A DNA stretch of 64,000 bases from Stropharia rugosoannulata (GCA_028532985.1 JANCIK010000007.1:3410001-3474000), one strand, 5' to 3'; positions 8,601-18,799 are shown, counted from the stretch's first letter. Made by a program: numbers and translations. Notes: generated by a model from the sequence alone, not told the origin.

Positions 8601-11288
8601 GGGCCTGAGGCGAAAACGCTGGCCCGTGTCCGTGGTCTCGATCTCCACTGGAAGGTGAAGGGAGTTGGGACTCGGAGTAGCGGCAATGGTGTAATGAGAG
8701 GGAAGTGCGCGCTCCCAGCGGCGAGCACGGGCCTGGATGCGTAACGCAGCAATGGAGTGAGACTTGGGAGCAGGGGATTTAGGCGTGTCAGGCAGTCGTG
8801 AAGGTAGGTCTGGAACAGAAATAGATTCGCAGGGCTCTACCGACAGTACACTATAACGACTGCCACGCGCGAACGAGGGCACGCCGCTCACTCGTCGCGA
8901 TGCACAAAATCCTCCTCCTCCTGGACATCATCCTCCTTCCTTTCATCCACCGGCGGAATAGCATCCTCCTGGCCCTCCGCAGCGCGCATGTGCTCGAGTT
9001 GCTCCTGAAGCTCCGTGAGAGTCATGTGGCGAATGTCGAAAGCCCGGGGACAATCTCGAGAGATGTGACCAGGTTTACCACAGCGATAGCAGGTAGGGGG
9101 TGTCTTCCCAGCACTACGAGCACGATCAATGTCCATGGGAGCGCCCAGAGGAAGAGCAGGGGCAGCAGGCGCGCGAGGGGCAGGAATAATGGGCAGAGAA
9201 GCACGTGGAACGGTTGCAGGGAGGCGGATGAACGCGAAGCCGCGGGGGGACCAGAAGGCGTAGGGTGTGCTGCACGGAAGAGCTGGTTGGTCTCGCGGTT
9301 GCGAGCAACCTCCACGGCGCGTTCATACCATCCCTGAAGCGAGGCGGGTCGACTCTCCGAGGGCAGGTTGGCGACTCGACTGTCCAGCGAAGGGGATAGA
9401 CCACGACGGAACTTCATAATCAACGCCTTCTCGTCAATGTACCCAGACTTGAGGACAAGGTCCTTGAAGGCGTCGACGTATTCTTCAGCAGAGCGGCGGC
9501 CTTGATGGTAGGAGGTGCTCTCGAGGGCGAGCTGAGCGTGCTCGGCCTCGTGCTGCTCGCAAAAATCGCGAATGAACACGGCTTCAAAGGCGTCCCAGCT
9601 ACGCAGATTGAAGTCGGAAAATCCAGACATCATGGCGCGTTTCGAGAACTGGGCGGCGCGGCCTCGTTCATGAAAGAAAGGGCCCAAAGAACTCGAGAGA
9701 ATTCGTCAGGAAACTGCGAGCCAGCCAGGGCGAAATAAATGGTGCAAGAATTAAGAAAAGAGCGCCCTTTTTCGCGTGAACCATCAAATGGTTTGGGAGA
9801 CGCAGGTTTGAGGCGAGAGACAGTGGGAACTGCAGCTGCAGGAGCCGTGTGGGCGTCGAGATGAGGAGGGGATCACGAGGCGCAGGAGGGGCGGGTGCAG
9901 GTGCAGAATGCGAGCTGGCAAGTGTAGTCTCGAGGAGGGTGCGGATAGTGTGAAGGGAGCTCGAAACGTCGGCCAATTCCTTCCGAAAAATCGCGTTATT
10001 GTGGTCGACGTACTCCAGAAGCGACGTGAGGGTGAGGGCGGGTCTGGACAAGGTATTTCCCGCCTCAGGGCTCGCAGAGGCGTCTGTATCCATCGACATC
10101 GAAGCAGGGAGGGTGTTGGAGTCCTAGGCCGTTTCCGAAGGCAGTAGGCGTCCAAAACTGGTCCCAGGCAGAGGCTTTTGTACTGTAAGGGCGACTCTGC
10201 GCAGTGTCGAGCTCACACGAGACCTAGCAGAGGGATTCCGAAGTTTATTAAGCTGTAAACTATAAATACAATAGAAGCGCACCTAGCAGAGGGATTCCGA
10301 AGACAAAAGCCTAAGGAAACCCGCTGCTGGGCGCCACAGTACATAATAGAAGCGTTGATTGATGCGTGAGAATAAACTATACAGTTGATCCGCCACAAGA
10401 AGCCACCACATCACGTCCTCATGTGATGTGCATCATACATCATATGCACAACACATGATGGACGTGTCCCATCAGTACGTCACATGATGTAAACCGCGCG
10501 CGCCTGTGCACAGTACACACTGCAGAGCATAGTGTACACTGCACGGGCTGCGCGCGGCGTAAGAAATAAAAATAAAATAAAATAAAAGAAAGTGAAGGAA
10601 GACGAAATGAATAAAAATAAAGGGTGACGCACAGCGTCCCCTTACAATGTCGGACATTGTCTGGTTAATTCAGGACATTGCTCGCATTCATGTGTGCGCT
10701 CGCTGTCCCAATACCCCTTTCTGCCCTTGAAGCCTTCCTTATGCTTACTCCCGTCTATAGGAAATTGTTGTCGGGTTCCGTACGCCAGCTGGCATGCTAA
10801 GTACCGCACAGGCGCTCAAGACGATTGAGCTGCCATGTCTCGTACGTGGAAAATCCCATGGCTGGCAGCCATTAGTTTGCCTGGATTGGGGTTACCACCT
10901 TTTGTCGTTTCTGAAGAATGTGGTGACGCAGGCTCAGCAAGGACCAGCTGCCAAAGCTACTGCCAGTGATGTCGGGCCGCAAGCATGGCGCGTCAAGTTC
11001 ATACCTGGGTCAGGTGTTCATGTGGCGGAGCTTGACCCGCGGGTGTCCAGGATGTCGAGAATGGGGAAGATCGCGTCGGGTTCCTGCCCCGGTGGGACTG
11101 GGACCATATTAATAGCGAGGCGAACGCGAAGCCTGTGGAACGGCTGCGTCACGACGCGCCGCAAACCGCGAGTAGTACTACACAAGGCGCCGCATGGAAT
11201 ATATAGACAGTGCCACGCCATCGGTGGCGCGTTATTCAGTGGGCGGGAGGCTGATACAGACGATGCAAGCCTTGCAGCTGACGACTAA
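2610..11288 (+). CDS. RAI1/DXO-family decapping nuclease, interrupted in an intron by a retroelement
   Basis: Family proteins remove defective 5' caps (NAD, GpppN, pyrophosphate) in the nucleus, and Rai1 also partners the exonuclease Rat1. Six exons splice in frame: 2610-3085, 3234-3344, 3578-3801, 3959-4046, 4339-4384 and 10761 onward. Conserved blocks appear in order: [14 protein letters not shown], the [10 protein letters not shown] block, the catalytic GEVDC (about 3780-3794), [22 protein letters not shown] and, after the long intron, [11 protein letters not shown] and LVRGKSHGW. All active-site acidic and Lys motifs of the family are present. The last intron (4385-10760) holds a 6.2-kb antisense LTR element; without it the intron would be about 164 nt. 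At about 11037-11041 the frame slips: the +2 frame continues with [16 protein letters not shown], which resembles the usual C-terminus, and stops at 11206. The gene is either a recent frameshift mutant or carries a sequence error. Confidence 0.8.
4440..4902 (-). repeat. 3' LTR of the chromovirus
   Basis: The 463-bp repeat appears identical to the copy at 10184-10646. It contains a direct repeat of CCTAGCAGAGGGATTCCGAA (about 4480 and 4536), a TATA-like TATAAATAC stretch and strong dyad symmetry. The dyads are a run of CATCACATGATG-type inverted motifs (about 4665-4745) and a GC-rich hairpin whose arms are CGCGCGC and GCGCGCG (about 4751-4814). Confidence 0.93.
4903..4915 (-). other. Polypurine tract of the chromovirus
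   Basis: On the minus strand the sequence GAAGGGGGGGTGA lies immediately upstream of the 3' LTR. That is where plus-strand DNA synthesis primes in LTR retrotransposons. Confidence 0.6.
4914..8891 (-). pseudogene. Chromovirus pol (PR-RT-RH-IN-chromodomain), frame-broken
   Basis: The segments read leftward. Protease with [10 protein letters not shown] (DCG in place of the usual DSG/DTG) lies in 8891-8100. RT begins in 8157-7519 ([16 protein letters not shown]) and continues in 7589-6003 with the YLDD active site, RNase H (TDHKNLEYF) and the integrase HHCC finger (CKTCDLC). The integrase core follows in 6006-5719 (SDRGPQF) and 5752-4898. The chromodomain ([20 protein letters not shown]) is in 5192-4914. 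Adjacent pieces sit in different frames. The slips map near short runs, for example the CCCC before AATCTGATGG at about 5785 and the GGGGG at about 7550. Each slip is repairable by one base, so the copy is either young and error-bearing in the assembly, or mobilised in trans. A protease/RT frameshift could be natural, but the slips inside RT and IN could not. Confidence 0.88.
8888..10099 (-). pseudogene. Chromovirus gag with CCHC zinc knuckle, frame-broken
   Basis: The N-terminal part (10099-9780) is a Ser/Pro/Ala-rich segment with a predicted helical stretch. The capsid-like retrotransposon-gag region (about 9780-9300; [40 protein letters not shown]) follows in another frame. The nucleocapsid (9136-8888) carries [14 protein letters not shown], a CX2CX4HX4C knuckle, and an acidic tail. 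At least two single-base slips (about 9700-9780 and about 9220) separate the parts. The gag stop overlaps the start of the protease frame at 8891, the usual gag-pol arrangement. Confidence 0.82.
10184..10646 (-). repeat. 5' LTR of the chromovirus
   Basis: This is the partner of the LTR at 4440-4902, with the same length and ends (TG...CA) and no mismatch seen on reading both. Transcription of the element would start here and run leftward, antisense to the host RAI1/DXO gene. Confidence 0.93.
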
Positions 11289-12031
11289 AGAGCAGGACTG
11301 AAATAAGCCCCTGGTGGGGTAAGGGCAATATCCGCTGCCGTGGGGATCAACAGCGCACGAATCGGCATACCTCGGGGATTGACGTTGGAGAAGAGCGTGG
11401 TCTTTGAGGGGCAAAGCAGGAGCAAATGCGCGAGGTGGGGCATTTATGCCTGTCGAGGGAGGGACGCCATTTGAAGGCCCATGAGAATGCTTGTTGCATA
11501 GCGTGGAGGCAAAATTGGGCTGCTGCGCGTGATGGGTTGGGCCAAGACGATATGCATGAGGAGCTCGAGCGCCTAGCTCCGCGTCGACGCCGAGGTGGTG
11601 GTCCGCGGAGCGGAGGCGCATGCAAAGCAAATGGCGATAGAGCCCTGGAAGTACAGCATTAACTAGAATACGAGGCATAAAATAAAATGGAATGGTGATT
11701 TTGCTTACATTCCAGGATATCCTTGTAGATTTGAGAGGGGAAATGGCTGACAGCCCATGCTGTTTATCCACCAAAGCTAGCTGCCTCGCAGAACTCCGCG
11801 GATGGCGACCTGCAATGGGGATTGCGAGCAGAGGCTGAAGCAGAGGAGTTGACATCAGCTAAACAAGAGACGCGTCTCTGATTAAACAAAATCACGACTC
11901 ATCACGACTCATGTGACAACTCATGTGACTCATTTCACGTGCATTATGGCCCCTATCTAAGCGACATCTACACTAGTATCTCTTGCCCATCTACCGCCTC
12001 GATCAAGCCTTGGATATTCTGTTAGTTCAGC
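11289..12031. other. No assigned gene; possible promoter of the next gene
   Basis: There is one 207-codon minus-strand frame (11855-11232), GC-rich and Pro/Leu/His-rich, with no motif I recognise. The opposite strand is equally open in pieces, so it is not called. From about 11875 the composition becomes AT-richer and contains repeated TCATGTGA(C/A)-type and CACGTG-like motifs (about 11895-11945), which may be upstream elements of the gene starting at 12032. Confidence 0.35.
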
Positions 12032-14153
12032 ATGAGTGGCCCATCTGAAAGCACCATCAGCAATGACTCATTGGACCAGGCAAGCGCTGGCTCTTGTTTA
12101 ATAGCAAATACTAAACAGAGGAATGCAGGTCACTTTGGGCCAGCCAGATGTCATTGCCTGCGACTGCAATTTGTCTAATCTTCTTTCAGCCTATCTGGAA
12201 ATGCCTGATGAGAAACTAGACCTGGAATCTAATGAGTGGGACTACCCAGATTTATCTGCTTTTGCCATCTCTCACTTGGAGGAATCTTTTACTGGCAATC
12301 ATTCTGCTTTAATTACTGAATCTGGCACTCCTGATTCCTTCACTACTGATTCCGCACCCACCCCATCTGAAACAAACTCTGAGGCCTTTACTGCGCAGGG
12401 AGATAAAAGGAAGAAATCGAAAGGAGCAAAGAAGAGATCCAATAAGCGTTCTAAAACTACAAAAAAGCCTAATGGAGAATTAGCTTATGGCGATGGGGAG
12501 TCTTGGAAGTAAGCCTTATTATTATTACTCTAGCCTAATTAGTGACTATATATATACCAGGAAGATCAGACTTGAATCCATTGCAGGGCCTCCGCCAGCT
12601 GCATTGGATAAAGGCCCAGTCAATTTGTTGGGAACTGAGTCCGACTCTAGGGATAACAATAGGAAGAAGAAGAAAGGCAGAAGAAGCGTGAAGTCAAATA
12701 AAAAAGGGAAAAAAAGCGGTGGGGTTTTTGTCAAACTAGCTGAAGGAAATAAGCCTCTCGCTGATCATCTAAGGCTACGCAACAAGCTGTTACAAAAAAG
12801 CGAGATCTACCAGTCATCTAGCTATTCTCTTTTATTAAAGAGCACTCCGGTTAGCACTGGGTGGTATGGCAAAAATCCTACGCCAGAGCAGCGCACTGTC
12901 ATTCAAAAAATGGTAGAGGATGGATCGGTTAAAAGCACCATAGCCAAGTTTTTCCCTGTGTATGCCTCTAATTTGTAAGGCTATTGGTTTATTTATTTCG
13001 AAAATGATTTTGACTGATTATATCGCAGAATGAAGCCAGCTCTCTTGGTTGATAATGACAATCTAGTCATTTTATACAGATCCAGTGTTATGGCCTGGAT
13101 TCAACCTGCAGAAGAACTGGAGTTCTCCCAAGCTATTGATCTTTTACTTAAGTCTACTCTTGATTCACCCAAGGTTCGGAAAGAATGGCAAGATAACGAC
13201 AGAGGCAAACATTTTCCCTGTATCATAGGCCATCATAGGCAATATCAAAAGGCATGGATCTCTGATTATTCAATTAAATTATTACTGAGAGCTACTCCAG
13301 AAGCCCTTTCTCACATTATGGCATAGAAAAAATGAAGACGCTGTTGAAGTCTTTATAAATACATCAGTTATCAAAAAAATTACGTTAGTTCTTAATTATT
13401 TAACATTATTGCTTTTTAATAAACCCCGTGTCTAGAAAACAGGTTTCTTCCCTTGTTAAACTTATGTTTCCAGGGGTTGCAGATAGACTGCTTAAATCCG
13501 CTGCCTGGCATAAGTCCAATAATGAATCTATCACTCCAATATTTGATTTGTTCTGGAATTTGTGCATAAATGGGATATTTTCTGGGGATAAAAGAATTCA
13601 CTGCTTACCCCACACAGATTTCAAGAATATTATAGGAGTGTGTGTGCTGGTTGTTTATCAGCTCTCTGGTAGGTTATTTAATTGATTTAAATAAATAAAA
13701 AGTGCTTATATAAATACATAGGTTACAAATTTAATCACTCAAAGCGCACTTGGCTTGTGCTCTGGGAGGCTGGAGTTGTTATTGAGCTGCCAGTATGGAC
13801 AATGATTGCATATCCATCTGCTCTTTTGTTTCACTTTAATATTGATATTCATGGTAAGTTAGTATTAAGCACTCTCTGAATTTATCTAATGTTGAAGAAG
13901 ACTTCAAGTTTGTGACAACTGAGGGGGATGAAAGGCCTACCCCTGAAAATTCGAAGCCTATTGAAGATGGAGATGAAGAAGGCAGAGGAAGCCTGGTTTA
14001 TTTTAACCAGGCTACTATGTACACTTGTTCCGAAACTGATAGCTTCAGCATGGATGAAGCTAAAGATAAAGGGCATTCAGGCACTACCAATTTTCAAGAA
14101 AACATTCAAGAAGCCTTCATGAACTTTGAAAAAATTTCTTTACTAAAGCATTA
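12032..14153 (+). CDS. Mushroom-specific family protein with HxD...H (dioxygenase-like) motif
   Basis: About seven exons: a short MSGPSESTISNDSLDQ exon (12032-12079) joined by a putative GC-AG intron (12080-12128) to an exon with a Lys/Arg-rich nuclear-localisation-like stretch (about 12405-12470). Further exons at 12566-12975, 13029 onward, 13435-13671, 13722-13852 and 13900-14153 follow. The C-terminal half contains CLPHTDFKN, VYQLSG, RTWLVLWEAGVVIELP and YPSALLFHFNIDIH. I recall many Agaricomycete hypothetical proteins with this order (HxD, WLVxWEAG, YPSxLxFHFN). The HxD (13611-13619) and later His (13832) could be the metal site of a double-stranded beta-helix 2OG-Fe(II)-type fold; that is inference. 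The frame slips once at about 13310: the good frame continues LWHRKNEDAVEVFINTSV. The gene is mildly damaged or carries one sequencing indel. Its AT-rich composition contrasts with what follows. Confidence 0.55.
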
Positions 14154-14239
14154 AATGTACTAGATATGCAATTTATGGAAATATACTGCGGTCAAGGAGA
14201 TGCTACTGAAACTTGCCATTGCAATATGTAGAGCTAGAT

Positions 14240-14768
14240 TATGGCGGCGCGGGTCATCCGGGTGGGCGGCACCACCATGGCGAGGGCGCGTGGGGCGGGC
14301 GCGGCGGGAGCACGGAGGGGGACGCCGACGCGGAAGGTGAGGCGGATGCGGAGGGCGAGTGAATGGAGGATGAGGATGGCGTCATCGTTCTTTCCAGCGC
14401 TGCCGCGGATGGTATGACCACCGCCAATGGAGGCGCGCGCGCGGTGCGTCGGGCTCAGCGGGCGCTCGCAGACCTCGACTCGCCAGAGGGCAGGTGTGTT
14501 CTCTTCTTTCCGCTTTGTCGTGTCCTTTTTACTGACATTGATTATGCACAGGAAACGCTTCGCCCACCGCTCGCTCGCGCACCTCTTCGCGACGACATAC
14601 GAGGCGACGGACGACCTCTCTGTCAGCGCGCTCGTTACCTACGTCAACGCCGCGATGCCGCACGGCAAGCGAGAGGACTTTGACACCTTCGAGGTCGCGC
14701 GCGCCGTCAGCGCCCTTGCGGAGCGTGGGCGGGTGCGCTTCGAAGGCGACGTCCTGCGCGTCGTCTGA
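14240..14768 (+). pseudogene. MCM3 C-terminal fragment (probable)
   Basis: A GC-rich fragment. An acidic repeat (GDADAEGEADAEGE, then an in-frame TGA and MEDEDG) is followed by an exon ending DLDSPEGR. An intron of about 56 nt (about 14492-14549, acceptor TGCACAG) leads to KRFAHRSLAHLFATTYEATD and EVARAVSALAERGRVRFEG, ending DVLRVV* (TGA 14766-14768). The pattern of short helix, L-x2-LF, VN, F-x3-E, then V-x-F-x-G matches the winged-helix C-terminus of the replicative helicase subunit MCM3, which follows an acidic linker. The AAA+ ATPase core is absent: the fragment begins at a sharp compositional boundary (about 14235), so only the tail is left. Confidence 0.4.
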
Positions 14769-16900
14769 CTTCGCTCATCCGCATGTTCTATTCTTTCTCG
14801 CTCATAGCCTGCGCACTTTCCCGCCCAAACTCTACCTAAAACATATCATATCATACCATACCATGTCATACCCTCCGGCGCGCGAGCAGCGGCGGCGTCT
14901 TCCCACCCCACAACGTCCTCCCAAGTCAAGACTCGAGCCCTAGCTTCCTTGGTCCAATGGTCCGCCGAGACTTGAGTCCATCCGCCCGGATCCTGATCCC
15001 TCGACTTTCATTTCGCCCGGCTAGACTCGACTAGCATGTCTCCGCGCTTTCATAAAACATATCACTTGTATCATACGGCGCCCGCCGTTTTTCCACCGCC
15101 ACTTCTTGGTCCGGCGCGACCCGTCGACCAATCACAACGCGCGCCGCACAGCTCGCCGGGGCCTTGTTCGCCTCCGAACGCGCCGCTGCTCGTCTACCTC
15201 CCACCGCCTGCCACGATCTCTGCCCTTCTCGCCCTGCGCCGCCCGCACGGGTCATCCGTACGCATAGTACGTACTTTGCATGTATGTATGTTTTTTGGAC
15301 ATGTCATTCCCGGGTTCTCTTCTTCTTTTCTATCTATCCTATGTGCTATTCTTGTTCTTGTTCTCGTTCCACAGTTCTTGACCGCGCGCGCTTCTGATCC
15401 GCCGCTCCCCATCACGCTTCTTGTTGTATGCGGTTTTATTCTCGTCCTTGTTCTGCTGCCCATACCACATGCACTTTATTCCGTCTTATCCTTCCTTGTT
15501 CTCCCGCCCGGCCATTGCCTCGCTTGCAGATCTTGCCGCTGCCCCGACCGGCCCATCTCGCGCTGAGATGCTTATATTATACTATACTATTCCGCACTGT
15601 TACATATTTGCACACACACCCTGCCGTACGTACCCCTCCCCCACCCAACTTCGCGTGCCGCATCTGGCAGTGAAGTGTTTCTTTTCTTGAAACGTCATCG
15701 ATTTCATCTATATCATATCATATCATATTATATCTACGATGGTCCAACTTTATTTATGATATTGTCGGCTCGTCCATGCACCATTCACCATTCACCGCGC
15801 ACCGTTCACCCACCCACCCGTCCGCCATCGCGTTGACATGCGCCATTAGCCGTCTCCATCGCACGCCAGCTTCAGCACCCACACACTCTAATAATCCGTC
15901 CATTTCCATGATCTGTCCCCCCGGCCCCGGATCGCCTGTCCGCGCATCCATCATCCACATAGACGCACACGACTGACGCACTGACATACCACTCCAATAG
16001 GCTCTCCCAGCCCCGCACCCGCACCCGCACCCGTCTGCGCTGCAATATATTTAGAATTTACGCTTGTACGTACATACGTACATATGCAGTTGTCCATCTC
16101 GCTTTGACGTTGTCCCTCGATCCCATGTTTTGTTTGCTTGCTCAATTATTTTTTTGCTCTGTACCTGCTTTCGAACTTCCTCGCTTTGTTCTTGTTCTTG
16201 GACACCACGCCACGCTACGCCACATCTCACCCACCTCTTCGCGCTACGCCGCGCCGCGCCGCATTGCATTGCATTATATACATCGCCATCATCCTTAGAT
16301 GTCTTGCTTACCTTAGTACCTCCATGCTGTCTTGTTTATCATATCTTGTGCAATACAATGCAACAATTCGACGATCACGCATGCCTACCTACCGTACGCG
16401 CGACCGCGGTATTAAGATTAAGGTTTATATATCCAGTGCAAGTGCATACATTACAGAACTATGTCTTTTTACAAACCTATTCAACTCCAACAAGTTCGAT
16501 CTGATGCCTTCCTCCCCCGCGCCTGTCCGCGCTCACTTCTAAATCGGGCTGCCAGCAGGTCCCCGGGCCCATGGAGCACTACACTGCACTTCGCCGTATG
16601 TCATTCCCCACGGTTATAGTTACATTGAACTCTCTTGAGTCCACCCCGGACATGTGCTTCTCGGAGCCCGTAAGAGGCTCATGTTTTCTGCATTCTGTCT
16701 CTTGCGGCTGGGGGGCCGGCGGACGGCGCCGAGCAGCAGCACAGCGGTGGGTGAGTAGGTGTATCTGAACTTTCGGAGCGCCGCGACTCCCCACATAGTC
16801 TCCAGCGCGCGTGACCTGCTCGGATACAGGAAAACCTGCTTCCGCATATAGTGCTGACGCTGCTGTGTATGCATTGAGAACTTAATTGAATTGGCTTCGC
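14769..16900. other. Long gene-free stretch with simple repeats
   Basis: No motif-bearing frame is seen. Long open frames (for example 15036-15566 +) are low-complexity and mirrored on the other strand. Simple-sequence tracts include CATATCATATCATACCATACC (about 14850), ATATCATATC repeats (about 15710-15735) and C-rich repeats (about 16010-16040). The right end (about 16800-16950) may hold decayed 3' sequence of the MULE-like gene. Confidence 0.5.
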
Positions 16901-17063
16901 TATTATAACGCTCCGGTGGAGTTGGTCTCATTGAATTAAAAACTATGGCTTGTGAAGATCAAATTTGGCTGCCTCTCTTTGTGCGACGTCTCAAAAAGAG
17001 ACCAAATCCTGGATTGTATTTAGAGAGAGAGCTAATGGTATAGTTTCCATTCTTTTGACTCAC

Positions 17064-18736
17064 CTTTGGCCTGCCCTCTATGTTGATCAATGGTCAAGTG
17101 ACAAATTCCAACCATGTCACCTTCATTCAGAGACAAGGAATTAATGTGCCGCTATTTCAAGTAGCTTCCTGTGTTGCTTTGAACGATTTTATCATTTGAA
17201 TGAAAGATAAGACGGTGAGCAGGTGCGCTTTGGCTCGTGGTATAGATGCGGCAGTATGTAATGCCTGTAGAGTGCTTTAGTGCAAATGAACAAAATCAAA
17301 TCGTTATCTTACTTACTTTGTCCTGAACCTGGATCCAAGGCGCCTATTTCAAACTCGTTATATCCCACAACACGTTTGAAGCCTATGTCACATTGCAAAA
17401 ACCGAGCTTGAGAAAGCCGAATGCTATTAGCTTTAGTCATACACAGGACCAGTCGAAAGGATGTGTCGCCGTTCGTTAAATCTTCATCCTCTGTATAATC
17501 AGTTGTTGTATCAAGTTTGAATTCGCTTGCTAGTCGGATGTGCCGCTCATTTTCGGAAAAACATTCATCCTGGTCCGCCTTGAGTTTCAGAAGGCCTAGT
17601 GCATACTACGTCAGATGTCAAGAACGAGGTATAAAAATGGTTATTAACACCTTTCCAGTCTGTTCCATCCGGGAACACTTCCTCCTTTACTTTATCAATA
17701 TAAATTCGCAGGTGATCCCGGTTAGCTAGTGATGGATGAAGATCTGATAGCATAGGACTCGAGATAGATGGAAATTTTGACTGCTGGTATGCTCATATAG
17801 TAGATGCCCATCAAATCTAGACTTGATACTATGGCCACAACGTTCCTGTTCAAGCATGTACATGTTGTTGGTCCTCGCCTCAAGCTCCTGTGCCGCATAT
17901 ATAGTCAATTCCAGTGGCGGAGCTGTGCAGCCCTGCTGCTTTATTGAAGAGAAATATGTTAATGTTTTACGAAACAAGACAGTGTCTGAAAACGTCCCAA
18001 ATGACCCGTGCAAGTGCATCTCAGCTACTTGCTTTGAGATGTCCATCGTGGAAACCTTCGAATGTTGTATTTCTCGAAACTTTTCATCAAGAGCGGGACA
18101 GGCTCTAACACCTTGGTCTAAATTATTGTAAAGGATAAGGCGAGTTTAGTATTATATCAATGAATAAACTATGCATGTACATGTAGAGTACGTGACCTGA
18201 CAAGGTACCTGATCTCCAATACGGTCCTTATGAGTGAGTAGCTCACACTTGGCTCCGGTTTTTGAACCTTTCGGGTCTCCCTGAGAATACGCAATGTTTT
18301 TGTCCGGCCTGATCCAATTGTTTGGGTCCATTGCAAAGAGGTAACCAATTTTCTTGGTCTCATGCGCCTCCGGGTATTCAATTATTGGTTGTCCAGGAGT
18401 GCGAAATATGTATAAGATATCCAACGTCGTTAAGCGGGATAACTTGGCATTTCTCCTCGTCTCTGGCATAATGACAACCGGATTCGGGAAAGTCGGACCT
18501 CTGGCGGGTATAACTTGTGTAAGTACTGATGGTACCAGTGGCATAGCAGGTCCGTGAGCGTTTAGGTATTCAGCAACATGTTTGAGGGAGTCGGCAACAT
18601 TGGATGGAACAAGCAGCTCTCCGTTGGTGTTATCAGCAAGCTGTACAAGAAAACGAAGGTTCGGAGCGATGTCACAGAGGTTGGGAGGTGTGCCAGACAT
18701 GGTAAAAATGCGTACCGTACCATTGAGTACATCCAC
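17064..18736 (-). pseudogene. MULE-like transposase-related protein, decayed
   Basis: The pieces read leftward. A first exon from ATG 18736 runs to about 18213, followed by an intron. The next exon (about 18120-17770) has DTVLFRKTLTYFSSIKQQG and then a frame slip to RIYIDKVKEEVFPDGTDW. Exon 17605-17317 contains FLQCDIGFKRVVGYNEFEIG. Exon 17264-17064 contains SITYCRIYTT and LTIDQHRGQAKG. I recall a large Agaricomycete family with the same order (DIxFKRVxGxxEFE, then DQHGGQAKG) that resembles MULE/FAR1-type DDE transposases; the Asp of each motif would be catalytic. An in-frame TAG at 17152-17154 stands where the family has Trp before RHI. With the internal frame slip this makes a non-functional copy. 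The 3' end fades out below 17064. Confidence 0.5.
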
Positions 18737-18799
18737 AACCGTTTAAATACTCAATCCCCTGTTCTGTATCATAGCTTAATGAACAAAAAAATGTGCGTT

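Larger units (their letters stand above)
4440..10646 (-). mobile_element. Ty3/gypsy chromovirus LTR retrotransposon, full length
   Basis: The 6,207-bp element is flanked by a 5-bp target duplication ATGTC (4435-4439 and 10647-10651). Its two LTRs are 463 bp each (TGTAAGG...CTTACA on the + strand) and I can find no difference between them. Coding order read on the minus strand is gag with a CCHC knuckle, protease, reverse transcriptase, RNase H, integrase with HHCC and DDE motifs, and a C-terminal chromodomain; that order and the chromodomain define chromoviruses. A purine tract (minus strand GAAGGGGGGGTGA, + 4903-4915) abuts the left LTR as expected for the PPT. Next to the right LTR no TGG-starting tRNA primer site is seen at the usual position, so priming may be unconventional. 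gag and pol are broken by several single-base frame slips. Confidence 0.92.
4385..10760 (+). other. RAI1/DXO intron 5 enlarged by a retroelement
   Basis: The donor GTGAGT follows codon CCC at 4384, and the acceptor CTATAG ends at 10760 before GAA ATT GTT (EIVV). The phase is 0, and protein homology (LLLGVP then EIVVGF) is contiguous across it. Subtracting the inserted element plus one target-site copy leaves about 164 nt of ordinary intron. Confidence 0.75.

Noticed and set aside
11232..11855. 207-codon minus-strand open frame
   Set aside because: GC-driven openness with frames on both strands, no motif and no splice context.
15036..15566. 176-codon + frame
   Set aside because: Pro/Leu low-complexity, mirrored on the minus strand, in a stretch of simple repeats.
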